Assembly: GCA_029781465.1 (NCBI GenBank)
Contig: JAKOWQ010000279.1
Location: 1 to 6,545 of the forward strand
DNA: 6,545 nucleotides
Direction of reading: 5' to 3'
Source of the DNA: Pseudomonadota bacterium
GTDB lineage: Bacteria > Pseudomonadota > Alphaproteobacteria > Sphingomonadales > Sphingomonadaceae
Part shown: piece after piece, positions 1 through 6,027 of the stretch
How the letters are laid out: each line of letters opens with the position of its first letter
Position numbering within the stretch: the stretch's first letter is position 1
Made by a program: the position numbers and the translations under genes
The notes under the pieces: model-generated
What the model was told of the DNA's origin: nothing
The model's input: the letters and a program-made list of their open reading frames with translations, nothing else
Databases searched by the model: none

Positions 1-647
1 CACAGATCCTGGTCGATCCCAGCCGGGCCGAGCGGGTGATCGCGCTGGGCCGGGCGCTGGCCGGAGCGGCGCAGCTCAAACTGCGCGAGCTGTCCGAGGA
101 AGACCGGCTGGTGCTGCTCCGGCTGACCGAGCAGGTCGGGCAGATCGCCCAGCGGCTCGACCGGCTCGAGCGGCCGCTGGAAGAATCCGGCCTCACCGGA
201 AGCGAGAGCGCTTTCCGCTTTGAAAGCCCGCGCCCGGCCTTTGCCGCCGCGCCCGCCGGGGATAGCGGCGATCGGCTGATCCGCGCCACGCGCCCGGCCT
301 TGCCCGATCCGCGCCTGGTGCGCCGGATCATTCGCCAGCGGCAATTGCGGGCGCGGTTCTTCGATGGCGATCTGTTCGCCGATCCGGCCTGGGACATGCT
401 GCTCGACCTCACCGCCGCGCGGGCCGAGCATACGCGCGTTTCGGTGACCAGCCTGTGCATCGCCTCGGGCGTGCCGCCCACCACCGCGCTGCGCTGGATC
501 GGACAGATGACCGAGGCTGGGTTGCTCGAACGCGTCGAGGATGAAACCGACCGGCGCCGCGCCTTCATTGCCCTGACCGACAAGGCTGCCGATGGCATGG
601 CGCGCTATTTCGCGGAACTGGGGAGCCACGCCGCGCGGTTGGTTTGA
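1..647 (+). CDS. Winged-helix (MarR-like) DNA-binding protein, 5'-partial
   Basis: Likely a transcriptional regulator; its targets are unknown. The reading frame is open to the left edge (first full codon at base 3, beginning Q-I-L-V-D-P-S), so the GTG at 36 is probably internal and the true start lies outside the window. About 214 residues are visible. Bases 90-185 encode a leucine- and charge-rich stretch (LRLTEQVGQIAQRLDRLE) that could form a short coiled coil, followed by an Ala/Pro-rich linker. The C-terminal part is a winged helix: a helix-turn-helix at about bases 440-535 (TSLCIASGVPPTTALRWI, then the MTEAGLLER helix) and a wing with the MarR-style D-E-T-D-R-R-R motif followed by I-A-L-T at about 540-580. 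The family call comes from this wing and helix pattern. The gene ends with TGA, 54 bases before the tRNA, and no clear terminator follows. I do not recognise a specific gene name. The fold call is fairly sure; the function is not. Confidence 0.75.
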   Translation, partial: QILVDPSRAERVIALGRALAGAAQLKLRELSEEDRLVLLRLTEQVGQIAQRLDRLERPLEESGLTGSESAFRFESPRPAFAAAPAGDSGDRLIRATRPALPDPRLVRRIIRQRQLRARFFDGDLFADPAWDMLLDLTAARAEHTRVSVTSLCIASGVPPTTALRWIGQMTEAGLLERVEDETDRRRAFIALTDKAADGMARYFAELGSHAARLV

Positions 648-701
648 TGCTTTCTTCTGGCGGGAACTTCGGCTAGGGGCGCCTGCTCTGGCCTTGGCGC
701 C

Positions 702-777
702 GGGCGGTTAGCTCAGTTGGTAGAGCATCTCGTTTACACCGAGAGGGTCAGCGGTTCGAGCCCGTTACCGCCCACCA
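702..777 (+). tRNA. tRNA-Val (anticodon UAC)
   Basis: A complete 76-nt cloverleaf can be folded by hand. The acceptor stem GGGCGGT (702-708) pairs with ACCGCCC (767-773). The D-arm GCTCAGTTGGTAGAGC is standard. The anticodon stem TCTCG (728-732) pairs with CGAGA (740-744) around the loop TTTACAC, giving anticodon TAC at 735-737, which reads GUA valine codons. The T-arm is AGCGG / TTCGAGC / CCGTT with one G-U pair. The discriminator base is A at 774 and CCA is encoded at 775-777. No intron or mismatch is seen. No confident promoter is visible in the 54 bases upstream. Confidence 0.97.
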
Positions 778-821
778 GTTTTCGGAATCAGAAGATGTCC
801 GGGGGACATCTTCCCGAAAAC
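778..821 (+). repeat. Long interrupted hairpin abutting the tRNA 3' end
   Basis: Directly after the tRNA CCA, GTTTTCGG (778-785) is the exact reverse complement of CCGAAAAC (814-821), and GAAGATGTCC (791-800) is the exact reverse complement of GGACATCTTC (804-813). This gives 18 base pairs with a one-sided 5-nt bulge (AATCA, 786-790) and a GGG loop. The right arm is the head of the first 83-bp repeat copy, so the left arm is effectively an inverted partial copy of that repeat. Copies 2 and 3 lack the left arm and cannot form this structure. There is no T-run after the stem, so it is not a classical intrinsic terminator, though it may mark or protect the tRNA transcript's 3' end. The role is inferred; the pairing is seen directly. 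Confidence 0.8.
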
Positions 822-1038
822 TCCCGAGCGCAAGCGAAGGGGCGCCCATGCAATGGGCAACCGCCGGTTCCGACAGCCAATCCGGGGGACATCTTCCCGA
901 AAACTCCCTAGCGCAAGCGAAGGGGCGCCCATGCAATGGGCAACCGCCGGTTCCGACAGCCAATCCGGGGGACATCTTCCCGAAAGCTCCCGAGCGCAAG
1001 CGAAGGGGCGCCCTTGCAATGGGCAACCGCCGGTTCCG
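798..1038 (+). repeat. Tandem repeat: 83-bp unit, 2.9 copies
   Basis: Three head-to-tail copies occupy 798-880, 881-963 and 964-1038; the third lacks the last 8 bases. Copy 2 differs from copy 1 by one base (CCCGAGCG to CCCTAGCG). Copy 3 differs from copy 1 by two (CGAAAACT to CGAAAGCT, and GCGCCCAT to GCGCCCTT). Each unit contains small inverted repeats: GCCCAT-GCA-ATGGGC (844-858 in copy 1; one pair is lost in copy 3) and AACC-GCC-GGTT. The unit length is not a multiple of three, so any ORF across it reads the same DNA in successive different frames, which argues against coding. The block lies between the tRNA end and the end of the convergent tlpA-like gene. It resembles REP-like intergenic repeats of high-GC proteobacteria; I believe similar units are dispersed in sphingomonad genomes but cannot check that here. 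Confidence 0.9.
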
Positions 1039-1041
1039 GTC

Positions 1042-1593
1042 CTACCCGGCCTCATCCAGCAGCGCCGCCGTATCGGCATCATTCCATTCGCGCGGACCGG
1101 AAAGGCGCCACACTTCGCGGCCCTGGGCGTCGTAGTAGATCGAGGTCGGCAGCAACTGCGCGCCATACTGGACCGAAAGCTCTCCCTCGGGATCGAGCCA
1201 CGGTTCGAGCCTTGCCGCGCCCCGCGCTTTGAGAAACGGGGCAACCGTCTCCAGCTTCTGCATGTCCTGGCTGACGGTCAGCACCTTTAGCCTGCCAGCC
1301 CGCTCGCCAGCCAGCCGGTCGAGCGCGGGCAGTTCGGCCACGCAAGGCGCGCACCAGGTCGCCCACAGGTTGATCAGCAGCGGTTTGCCCTTGAGGCTGG
1401 CCAGCCGCAATTCCTTGCCGGTCTGATCCTTGAGCACGAAGTCGGGCAATTCGCTGCCCTTGTGGCTGCGGTCGAGCGCGGAGGCTTCGGTCCCGGAAGT
1501 CTGCTCCGGGCGCGGTGGTTCGGACTGGCGGTTGCATGCTGCGGTCGCTGCAATCGTCAGCATCGCCATGAAAACTAAGGCAGGTTTCTTCAC
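1042..1593 (-). CDS. TlpA-family thiol-disulfide oxidoreductase (exported, possible lipoprotein)
   Basis: A 183-residue thioredoxin-fold protein, probably acting in the periplasm to reduce disulfides, for example in cytochrome c maturation or general thiol homeostasis; its partner is not shown by context. The N-terminus is a signal peptide: K-K, then a hydrophobic run (ALVFMAMLTIAATAA), then Cys20 followed by N-R-Q. The T-A-A-C box is a weak lipobox because position -3 is Thr rather than Leu. After a Pro/Glu/Ser-rich linker comes the AhpC/TSA-Redoxin-type core LPDFVLKDQTGKELRLASLKG, the active site WATWCAPC with Cys81 and Cys84, and the cis-proline loop QLLPTS (Pro149). The start is GTG at 1593, chosen because AAGGAG lies 7 bases upstream and the signal peptide begins there; an ATG 10 codons further upstream would add an odd extension before the K-K. 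The length is normal for single-domain TlpA proteins. It is divergent from cheA and convergent with the tRNA. Confidence 0.9.
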   Translation of the reverse strand: MKKPALVFMAMLTIAATAACNRQSEPPRPEQTSGTEASALDRSHKGSELPDFVLKDQTGKELRLASLKGKPLLINLWATWCAPCVAELPALDRLAGERAGRLKVLTVSQDMQKLETVAPFLKARGAARLEPWLDPEGELSVQYGAQLLPTSIYYDAQGREVWRLSGPREWNDADTAALLDEAG

Positions 1594-1600
1594 GCGTAGG

Positions 1601-1606
1601 CTCCTT
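1601..1606 (-). promoter_or_regulatory. Ribosome binding site of the tlpA-like gene
   Basis: The reverse strand reads AAGGAG, 7 bases before a GTG codon at 1593. This near-perfect Shine-Dalgarno sequence favours the GTG start over the upstream in-frame ATG at 1623 and gives a clean signal peptide. Confidence 0.75.
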
Positions 1607-1635
1607 GCGCCCGAAGGTAGCACAGGCGGCTGGCG

Positions 1636-1654
1636 ATAACCGCTCCTTAACCAT
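1636..1654 (+). promoter_or_regulatory. Putative CtrA binding site upstream of cheA
   Basis: The sequence ATAA-CCGCTCC-TTAAC (1636-1651) matches the CtrA consensus TTAA-N7-TTAAC known from Caulobacter, with one mismatch at the first base and the exact 7-base gap. It also contains the 8-mer TTAACCAT (1647-1654), common in alphaproteobacterial CtrA sites. It lies 40 bases upstream of the cheA start, within the 101-bp divergent region 1594-1694, so it could affect cheA, the tlpA-like gene or both. CtrA control of motility and chemotaxis genes is established in several alphaproteobacteria; binding here is inferred. I could not place a confident -35/-10 pair in this region. Confidence 0.55.
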
Positions 1655-1694
1655 CTTTGGCGATATTTTGCGCTGCTAGCAGGGGGAAGTCCGC

Positions 1695-4064
1695 ATGGAC
1701 GAATTGTTGTCCGATTTCGTTGCCGAAGCGCGCGAGATGCTCGCCGCGCTTGCGGGAGAAATCGTCGCCTGGGAAGCCGATCCGTCCGATCGCGCCCGGC
1801 TCGATGCGATTTTCCGTTTTTTCCATACAGTTAAGGGGAACTGCGGGTTCTTCGACTTTGCCCGACTGGAGGCGCTGAGCCACGCGGCGGAGGATGCGCT
1901 GTCGGAAGTGCGCGCGGCGCGGCGGGTTCCCGATGCGGCCTTCGTCAATGCGGTCCTTGCCGTGATCGACCGCATCGCCTGGATGATCGAGGCAATCGAT
2001 TCCGGTGAAGACATTTCCACGGCCGACGATTCCGAGCTGATTGCCGAGCTGGCCGGCGCCAGCGAAGGCAGCGGCGAGATTGCGATCGGAGCCGAGCCCT
2101 CGGGGGATGTCGGCTTCGCCAACCGCAGCGCCGGCGCGCTGCGCTCGGTCCGCTTGCCGATCGAGCTGCTCGACTGGGTGATGAGCGGCGTTTCCGACAT
2201 GGTCCTGGCCCGCAACGAGCTGGCCCGCCGGATCGGCGATCTGCCCGAAGGCGTCGGCCTTGAAGGGCCGTTCAACCGCTTGTCATCGATCCTTGCCGAT
2301 GTGCGCGATGCCATTACCCGTACCCGGATGCAGCGGATCGAAACGCTGTTCACCGGATTCCCGCGTCTGGTTCGCGATCTGGCCGGCGAGCTTGGCAAGC
2401 AGGTTCTGGTCGAGATCGAAGGCGGCGATGTCGAACTCGACCGCGAGATGATCGAGATCATCCGCGACCCGCTGGTTCACATCATCCGCAATTCGATCGA
2501 TCACGGAATCGAGTGCCCCGCCGACCGGCGCGCCGCCGGCAAACGCGAGATCGGCCTGCTGCGCATCGCCGCGCGCCAGACCGGCAACCAGATCCAGATC
2601 GCGGTCAGCGACGATGGACGCGGGATCGATGGTGATGCGCTGGTGGCGAAGGCCGTGGCCTCGGGCACCCTGGGCAGCGATGAAGCCGAGCGCCTGACCG
2701 CGGCGGAAAAGATCCTGCTGGTCTGCGAGCCGGGGCTTTCGACTGCCGACAAGATCACCGCGGTTTCGGGGCGCGGTGTCGGCATGGACGTGGTTCGCGC
2801 CAATATCGAGCGGGTCGGGGGCAATCTGGCGATCCATTCGACTCCGGGGCTCGAAACCCGGATCATGCTCAGCCTGCCGCTTACTCTCAGCATCGTTCCC
2901 GCGCTGACCGTCCAGGTTGGCGATCAGCGCTTCGCGATCCCGCGCTCCTACGTCGAAGAAATCTTCCATGTCGATCCGGCGGGTGCAAATCTGCTTCGCG
3001 CCGGGGGCCGCACCTTCCTCAAGGTTCGCGATGGCCGGGTGGCCTGCGCCGATCTGGGCGCGACGCTGGGCATGGCCGCTACGCCAATCAAGGGCGGGCG
3101 CTGCATGGTGCTGGTGCGGCTGACGATCGGCGACCCCTTTGCCATCGCGGTCGATCAGGCGCTCGATCACCACGACCTGGTGGTCAAGCCGATCGCCCCG
3201 GTGGTGATGCAGACCGGACTCTATGTGGGGACCACCCAGCTTGAGGACGGCAGCCCGATCCTGATGCTCGATATGGGCGCGGTCGGGCAACTGGCCGGGT
3301 TGACGGGTGAGGCCGAGGGCCGCGCGCGCCGCGCCGTCCGCGACGAGGCGAACGAGGATCAGACGGCGGGCGAGGTGCCCGTCCTGCTGTTCATCGATCT
3401 CAAGGGCCGCCGCCGCGCGGTTCGGGTCGGCGTGGTCAAGCGCTATGAGGAAGTCGATGCCGCCGCGATCGGCTGCGAGGACGGAAATGCCCACGTGGTC
3501 ATAGATGGCGCGATTCTTCCGCTGGCCGGGCTTGACGGCGAGGCCCTGCCCAAGGGGCCGCTTGAGGTTCTGCGGCTCGAGGATGGCACCAGCGAAGTGG
3601 TGTTCGCGATCGATCGGGTGATCGATTCTTCGGCCTATTCCGGTGCCCTGACCGCCGCCGAAGGGCGCGATCTGGTTGCCGGGCTGACACTGATCGATGG
3701 CCAGGCGGTCGAGGTTCTCGATCCGCTGGCAGTCTTCGCCCGCTTCGGGGCGCAAGCCGCGCCCGCGCGGCAGCCGGTCTGCCGCATTCCGGCGCAGGAT
3801 GCCTGGATGCAGGATTTCCTGCGCCCGATCATCGAAGGCGCCGGTTATCTGGTGGTCGACGAGCGCGCGGGCGAGGAAGCCGATGTCTCGATCAGCCTCG
3901 ACGATGCAAACGGCGATGAGGCAGGCCAGCCGGATTCGGCGCCGATCGTCCGTCTCCGCTCGACACCGCAGGCGGACCCGGGCGGCGAAGGATCGATTTA
4001 CCGTTACGACCGGCAGGCCGTGCTCGATGCGCTCAAGGCTGCCCGCGTGAGGAGGAGCGCATGA
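1695..4064 (+). CDS. cheA: Chemotaxis histidine kinase CheA (hybrid type with degenerate receiver)
   Basis: A 789-residue cytoplasmic kinase that autophosphorylates in response to receptor arrays and passes phosphate to CheY and CheB. Domains in order: P1/Hpt, about 1-105, with phospho-acceptor His44 in FFHTVKGNCGFF; an acidic linker, about 105-145, too short for a P2 docking domain; P3 dimerisation helices, about 148-215; P4 ATPase, about 216-398, with N box HIIRNSIDHGIE (263-273), G1 DDGRGID (306-312), lid region CEPGLST (344-350) and G2 GRGVGMDVV (359-367); P5 CheW-like, about 399-535. Beyond the usual end there is a second CheW-like domain (about 560-685) and a C-terminal module (about 694-786) with the layout of a receiver but without its key acidic and Lys residues. 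The G3 segment reads PGLET where GxGT is usual. The start is ATG at 1695 with AGGGGGAAG just upstream. It is the first gene of the operon and overlaps cheW by 4 bases. CheA identity is certain; the receiver origin of the tail is an inference from pattern. Confidence 0.97.
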   Translation: MDELLSDFVAEAREMLAALAGEIVAWEADPSDRARLDAIFRFFHTVKGNCGFFDFARLEALSHAAEDALSEVRAARRVPDAAFVNAVLAVIDRIAWMIEAIDSGEDISTADDSELIAELAGASEGSGEIAIGAEPSGDVGFANRSAGALRSVRLPIELLDWVMSGVSDMVLARNELARRIGDLPEGVGLEGPFNRLSSILADVRDAITRTRMQRIETLFTGFPRLVRDLAGELGKQVLVEIEGGDVELDREMIEIIRDPLVHIIRNSIDHGIECPADRRAAGKREIGLLRIAARQTGNQIQIAVSDDGRGIDGDALVAKAVASGTLGSDEAERLTAAEKILLVCEPGLSTADKITAVSGRGVGMDVVRANIERVGGNLAIHSTPGLETRIMLSLPLTLSIVPALTVQVGDQRFAIPRSYVEEIFHVDPAGANLLRAGGRTFLKVRDGRVACADLGATLGMAATPIKGGRCMVLVRLTIGDPFAIAVDQALDHHDLVVKPIAPVVMQTGLYVGTTQLEDGSPILMLDMGAVGQLAGLTGEAEGRARRAVRDEANEDQTAGEVPVLLFIDLKGRRRAVRVGVVKRYEEVDAAAIGCEDGNAHVVIDGAILPLAGLDGEALPKGPLEVLRLEDGTSEVVFAIDRVIDSSAYSGALTAAEGRDLVAGLTLIDGQAVEVLDPLAVFARFGAQAAPARQPVCRIPAQDAWMQDFLRPIIEGAGYLVVDERAGEEADVSISLDDANGDEAGQPDSAPIVRLRSTPQADPGGEGSIYRYDRQAVLDALKAARVRRSA

Positions 4065-4501
4065 CCGACCTGGTATTGATCGTCGAGATCGCGGGCGAAC
4101 GCGCGGCCTTTCGGGCCGGTGACGTTCAGTCGGTGGTCGAACTCGAATCGCTTACCCCTGTGCCGCGCGCGCCAGCCTACGTTGCCGGGGTTTCGGCACT
4201 GCGCAGCCGCCCGCTGACCGTGATCGACGCCGCCGCCGCACTCGGGCTTGAGCCGGGCAAGGCGGAGCTGGGCGGGCGCAAGGCGGTGATCGCCGAATTC
4301 GACCGCTTCCTCTATGCGCTGCTGGTCGACGGGATCGAGGATGCGGTTCCGGCAACCTCCGAACTGCTGCCGCTTCCCGGCAAGCTTTCCGCGCAGTGGC
4401 AACGCGTGGCGCTGGGGCTTGCGGAAACGGCCGCGGGCGCGGTGCTGGTCATCGATGCCCGGATGCTGCTGGCCGGGCCGGACGCGCGCTGCGCGGCTTA
4501 A
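4061..4501 (+). CDS. cheW: Chemotaxis coupling protein CheW
   Basis: A 146-residue single-domain adaptor that links CheA P5 to the tips of chemoreceptors in the cytoplasmic signalling array. Visible family features are the N-terminal beta strands (LVLIVEIAGERAAF), the segment VPRAPAYVAGVSALRSRPLTVID, which matches the CheW pattern of a short pre-strand, G-V, L-R-G and P-V-I-D, and the later strand FLYALLVDGIEDAV. The usual Gly after the conserved Leu-Arg is Ser here. The length is normal. The ATG overlaps the cheA stop (ATGA), and GAGGAG lies just upstream inside the cheA end, so the two genes are probably translationally coupled. A 52-bp gap separates it from cheY. The alternative, a second CheA regulatory fragment, is unlikely because the protein is a complete CheW domain with its own start. 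Confidence 0.93.
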   Translation: MTDLVLIVEIAGERAAFRAGDVQSVVELESLTPVPRAPAYVAGVSALRSRPLTVIDAAAALGLEPGKAELGGRKAVIAEFDRFLYALLVDGIEDAVPATSELLPLPGKLSAQWQRVALGLAETAAGAVLVIDARMLLAGPDARCAA

Positions 4502-4553
4502 GCAATTGGTGAAGGATCTGACCCAAACTGAAGGGAAGAAGGAACCTCGAGCA

Positions 4554-4919
4554 ATGAAGACATGCCTGATTGTCGATGACTCGCGGGTGATCCGCAAAGT
4601 CTCGCGCCATATGGTGGAGGCGATCGGCCTTGCCGTGGAAGAAGCCGCCAACGGGCAGGAGGCGCTCGACGCCTGTGCCCAGGCCATGCCCGATGTGATC
4701 CTGCTCGATTGGAACATGCCGGTGATGAGCGGAATCGAATTCATCACCCGCCTGCGCGCCAGCCCGGGTGGGGAGGCTCCCAAGGTGGTGTTCTGCACCA
4801 CCGAGAACGATGCCGCGCACATCCGCGAGGCGGTCCAGGCGGGGGCCAACGAATATGTGATGAAGCCGTTCGATCACGAGACGCTTCAGATTAAGCTGCA
4901 ACTGGTGGGCGCGGCCTGA
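4554..4919 (+). CDS. cheY: Chemotaxis response regulator CheY
   Basis: A 121-residue stand-alone receiver domain. When phosphorylated by CheA it would bind the flagellar motor switch and change rotation. All catalytic residues are present: acidic pocket Asp8-Asp9 (LIVDDS), phospho-acceptor Asp52 (LLDWNMP), Thr82 (FCTTEND), the switch aromatic Tyr101 and Lys104-Pro105 (EYVMKPF). There is no output domain. The ATG at 4554 was chosen because it sits a few residues before the first strand and has AAGGA about 10 bases upstream; the frame is open further upstream within cheW, but an earlier start would add unrelated sequence. Its place between cheW and cheB marks it as the operon's own CheY. It could be a phosphate-sink CheY rather than the motor binder; sequence alone does not settle this. 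Confidence 0.95.
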   Translation: MKTCLIVDDSRVIRKVSRHMVEAIGLAVEEAANGQEALDACAQAMPDVILLDWNMPVMSGIEFITRLRASPGGEAPKVVFCTTENDAAHIREAVQAGANEYVMKPFDHETLQIKLQLVGAA

Positions 4920-4929
4920 GTTCCATACG

Positions 4930-6027
4930 GTGAGCCATGCCGATGCCTTGAAGATACCGCGCAGCCCGCCTCGCGGGGCGCTCTCGCCTGTCCGGGTTTT
5001 GGTGGTCGACGATTCGGCGGTTGTCCGCTCGGCCTTTTCGGGGATCGTGAAGCGCGAGCCCGATCTAGAGCTGGTGGCCGTTGCTTCCAGCGCGGAACAG
5101 GCGTTGACGATCCTGGGCAAGAGCCCGGCCGACGTGATCCTGCTCGATTTGGAAATGCCGGGCATGGGCGGGCTGGAAGCCCTGCCACTGCTCAGCGCTG
5201 CTGCGCCGCGCGCGCGGATCATGGTGGTTTCCTCGCTGACCGAGATCGGCGCCGAGGCAACCCTTGCCGCGCTTTCGGCTGGGGCCGCCGATACCCTGGC
5301 CAAGCCGAAAACCGGAGGTTTCAGCGAGGAATACCGCTTGCGGTTGCTGCTGCGCTTGCGCGCTCTGGGGCGCACGGCGGCGGGCCGCAGACTGGGCGAG
5401 CGCCAGCCGGTCGCAGTTGTACCGGCAGTCCGGGCAGCCGGGCGCAAGGGAGCCAGGGTGCTCGCAATCGGTGCATCGACGGGTGGAATCCACGCGCTGA
5501 GCAAGCTTCTTGGTGCCTTGCCACCCCGGGTAGGCATGCCGATCCTGGTTACCCAGCATCTGCCGCAGAACTTCATGGAGGCATTCTGCCGCCAGCTCGA
5601 GCAGGCGTCAGGGCGCAAGGCCAGCGTCGCTACCGAAGGCGCGCTGCTTCGGCCTGATGAAATCCTGGTTGCCCCCGGCGATGCGCATATGACGGTGGTC
5701 GGCAAAGGGCAGGATCTTGTGGTCAGGCTCGATCGGCGCCCGGTTGCCAACGGCTGCATGCCCTCGGTCGATCCGATGTTTGCCAGCCTTGCCGAGGTTC
5801 TCGACGGCCGGGTCACCGGGATCGTGCTGTCGGGGATGGGCCGCGATGGGAGCGCAGGCGCGCTCGGCATCGTTGAGGCCGGGGGGACCGTGCTGGCCCA
5901 GGACGAGCCGACCTGCGCTGTCTGGGGCATGCCGGGTTCGGTCGCCAAGGCTGGACTTGCTGCGGCGATCCTGCCGCCCGACCAGATCGCCGTGCATCCC
6001 GCGCTGCGCTTGCGGGGGCCGCGCTGA
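4930..6027 (+). CDS. cheB: Chemotaxis protein-glutamate methylesterase CheB
   Basis: A 365-residue two-domain enzyme that removes methyl groups from (and may deamidate) receptor glutamyl residues; phosphorylation by CheA activates it, giving adaptation. The receiver domain (about 21-140) has Asp27-Asp28 (VLVVDDS), phospho-acceptor Asp73 (LLDLEMPGMGG) and Lys125-Pro126. A basic and Ala-rich linker (about 145-175) leads to the methylesterase domain with the catalytic triad Ser183 (IGASTGG), His210 (TQHLPQNF) and Asp306 (SGMGRDGS). It ends with the conserved VWGMPGSVAKAG stretch. The assigned start is GTG at 4930, 10 bases after the cheY stop. The Shine-Dalgarno sequence there is weak, so the start is uncertain and may rely on coupling to cheY; a TTG at 4948 is another option. 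The stop overlaps the cheR ATG by one base. Confidence 0.95.
   Translation: MSHADALKIPRSPPRGALSPVRVLVVDDSAVVRSAFSGIVKREPDLELVAVASSAEQALTILGKSPADVILLDLEMPGMGGLEALPLLSAAAPRARIMVVSSLTEIGAEATLAALSAGAADTLAKPKTGGFSEEYRLRLLLRLRALGRTAAGRRLGERQPVAVVPAVRAAGRKGARVLAIGASTGGIHALSKLLGALPPRVGMPILVTQHLPQNFMEAFCRQLEQASGRKASVATEGALLRPDEILVAPGDAHMTVVGKGQDLVVRLDRRPVANGCMPSVDPMFASLAEVLDGRVTGIVLSGMGRDGSAGALGIVEAGGTVLAQDEPTCAVWGMPGSVAKAGLAAAILPPDQIAVHPALRLRGPR

Noticed and set aside
676..701. GGCGCC repeated 12 bases apart upstream of the tRNA as a terminator of the regulator gene
   Set aside because: The self-complementary 6-mer could pair with its copy, but there is no T-run and such GC-rich 6-mers are common in this DNA. 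The support is too weak to list.
702..821. A tRNA-associated integration (att) site
   Set aside because: No duplicated tRNA 3' segment and no integrase gene are found in the window. The downstream repeats do not copy tRNA sequence.
798..1038. A CRISPR array
   Set aside because: The copies are directly contiguous with no unique spacers, the unit is too long, and no cas gene is visible.
717..1290. Several overlapping ORFs on both strands across the tRNA and the repeat block
   Set aside because: They run through the tRNA and read the 83-bp unit in successive different frames. GC-rich DNA with few stops explains them, and they show no ribosome binding sites or domain patterns.
1594..1623. An upstream ATG start (1623) for the tlpA-like gene
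   Set aside because: It would put ten extra residues before the signal peptide and lacks a good ribosome binding site, while the GTG at 1593 has AAGGAG at ideal spacing.
2283..3755. A 490-codon antisense ORF inside cheA
   Set aside because: The sense strand encodes an unmistakable CheA with all its kinase motifs. The antisense frame is a mirror of high-GC codon use and has no recognisable motif.
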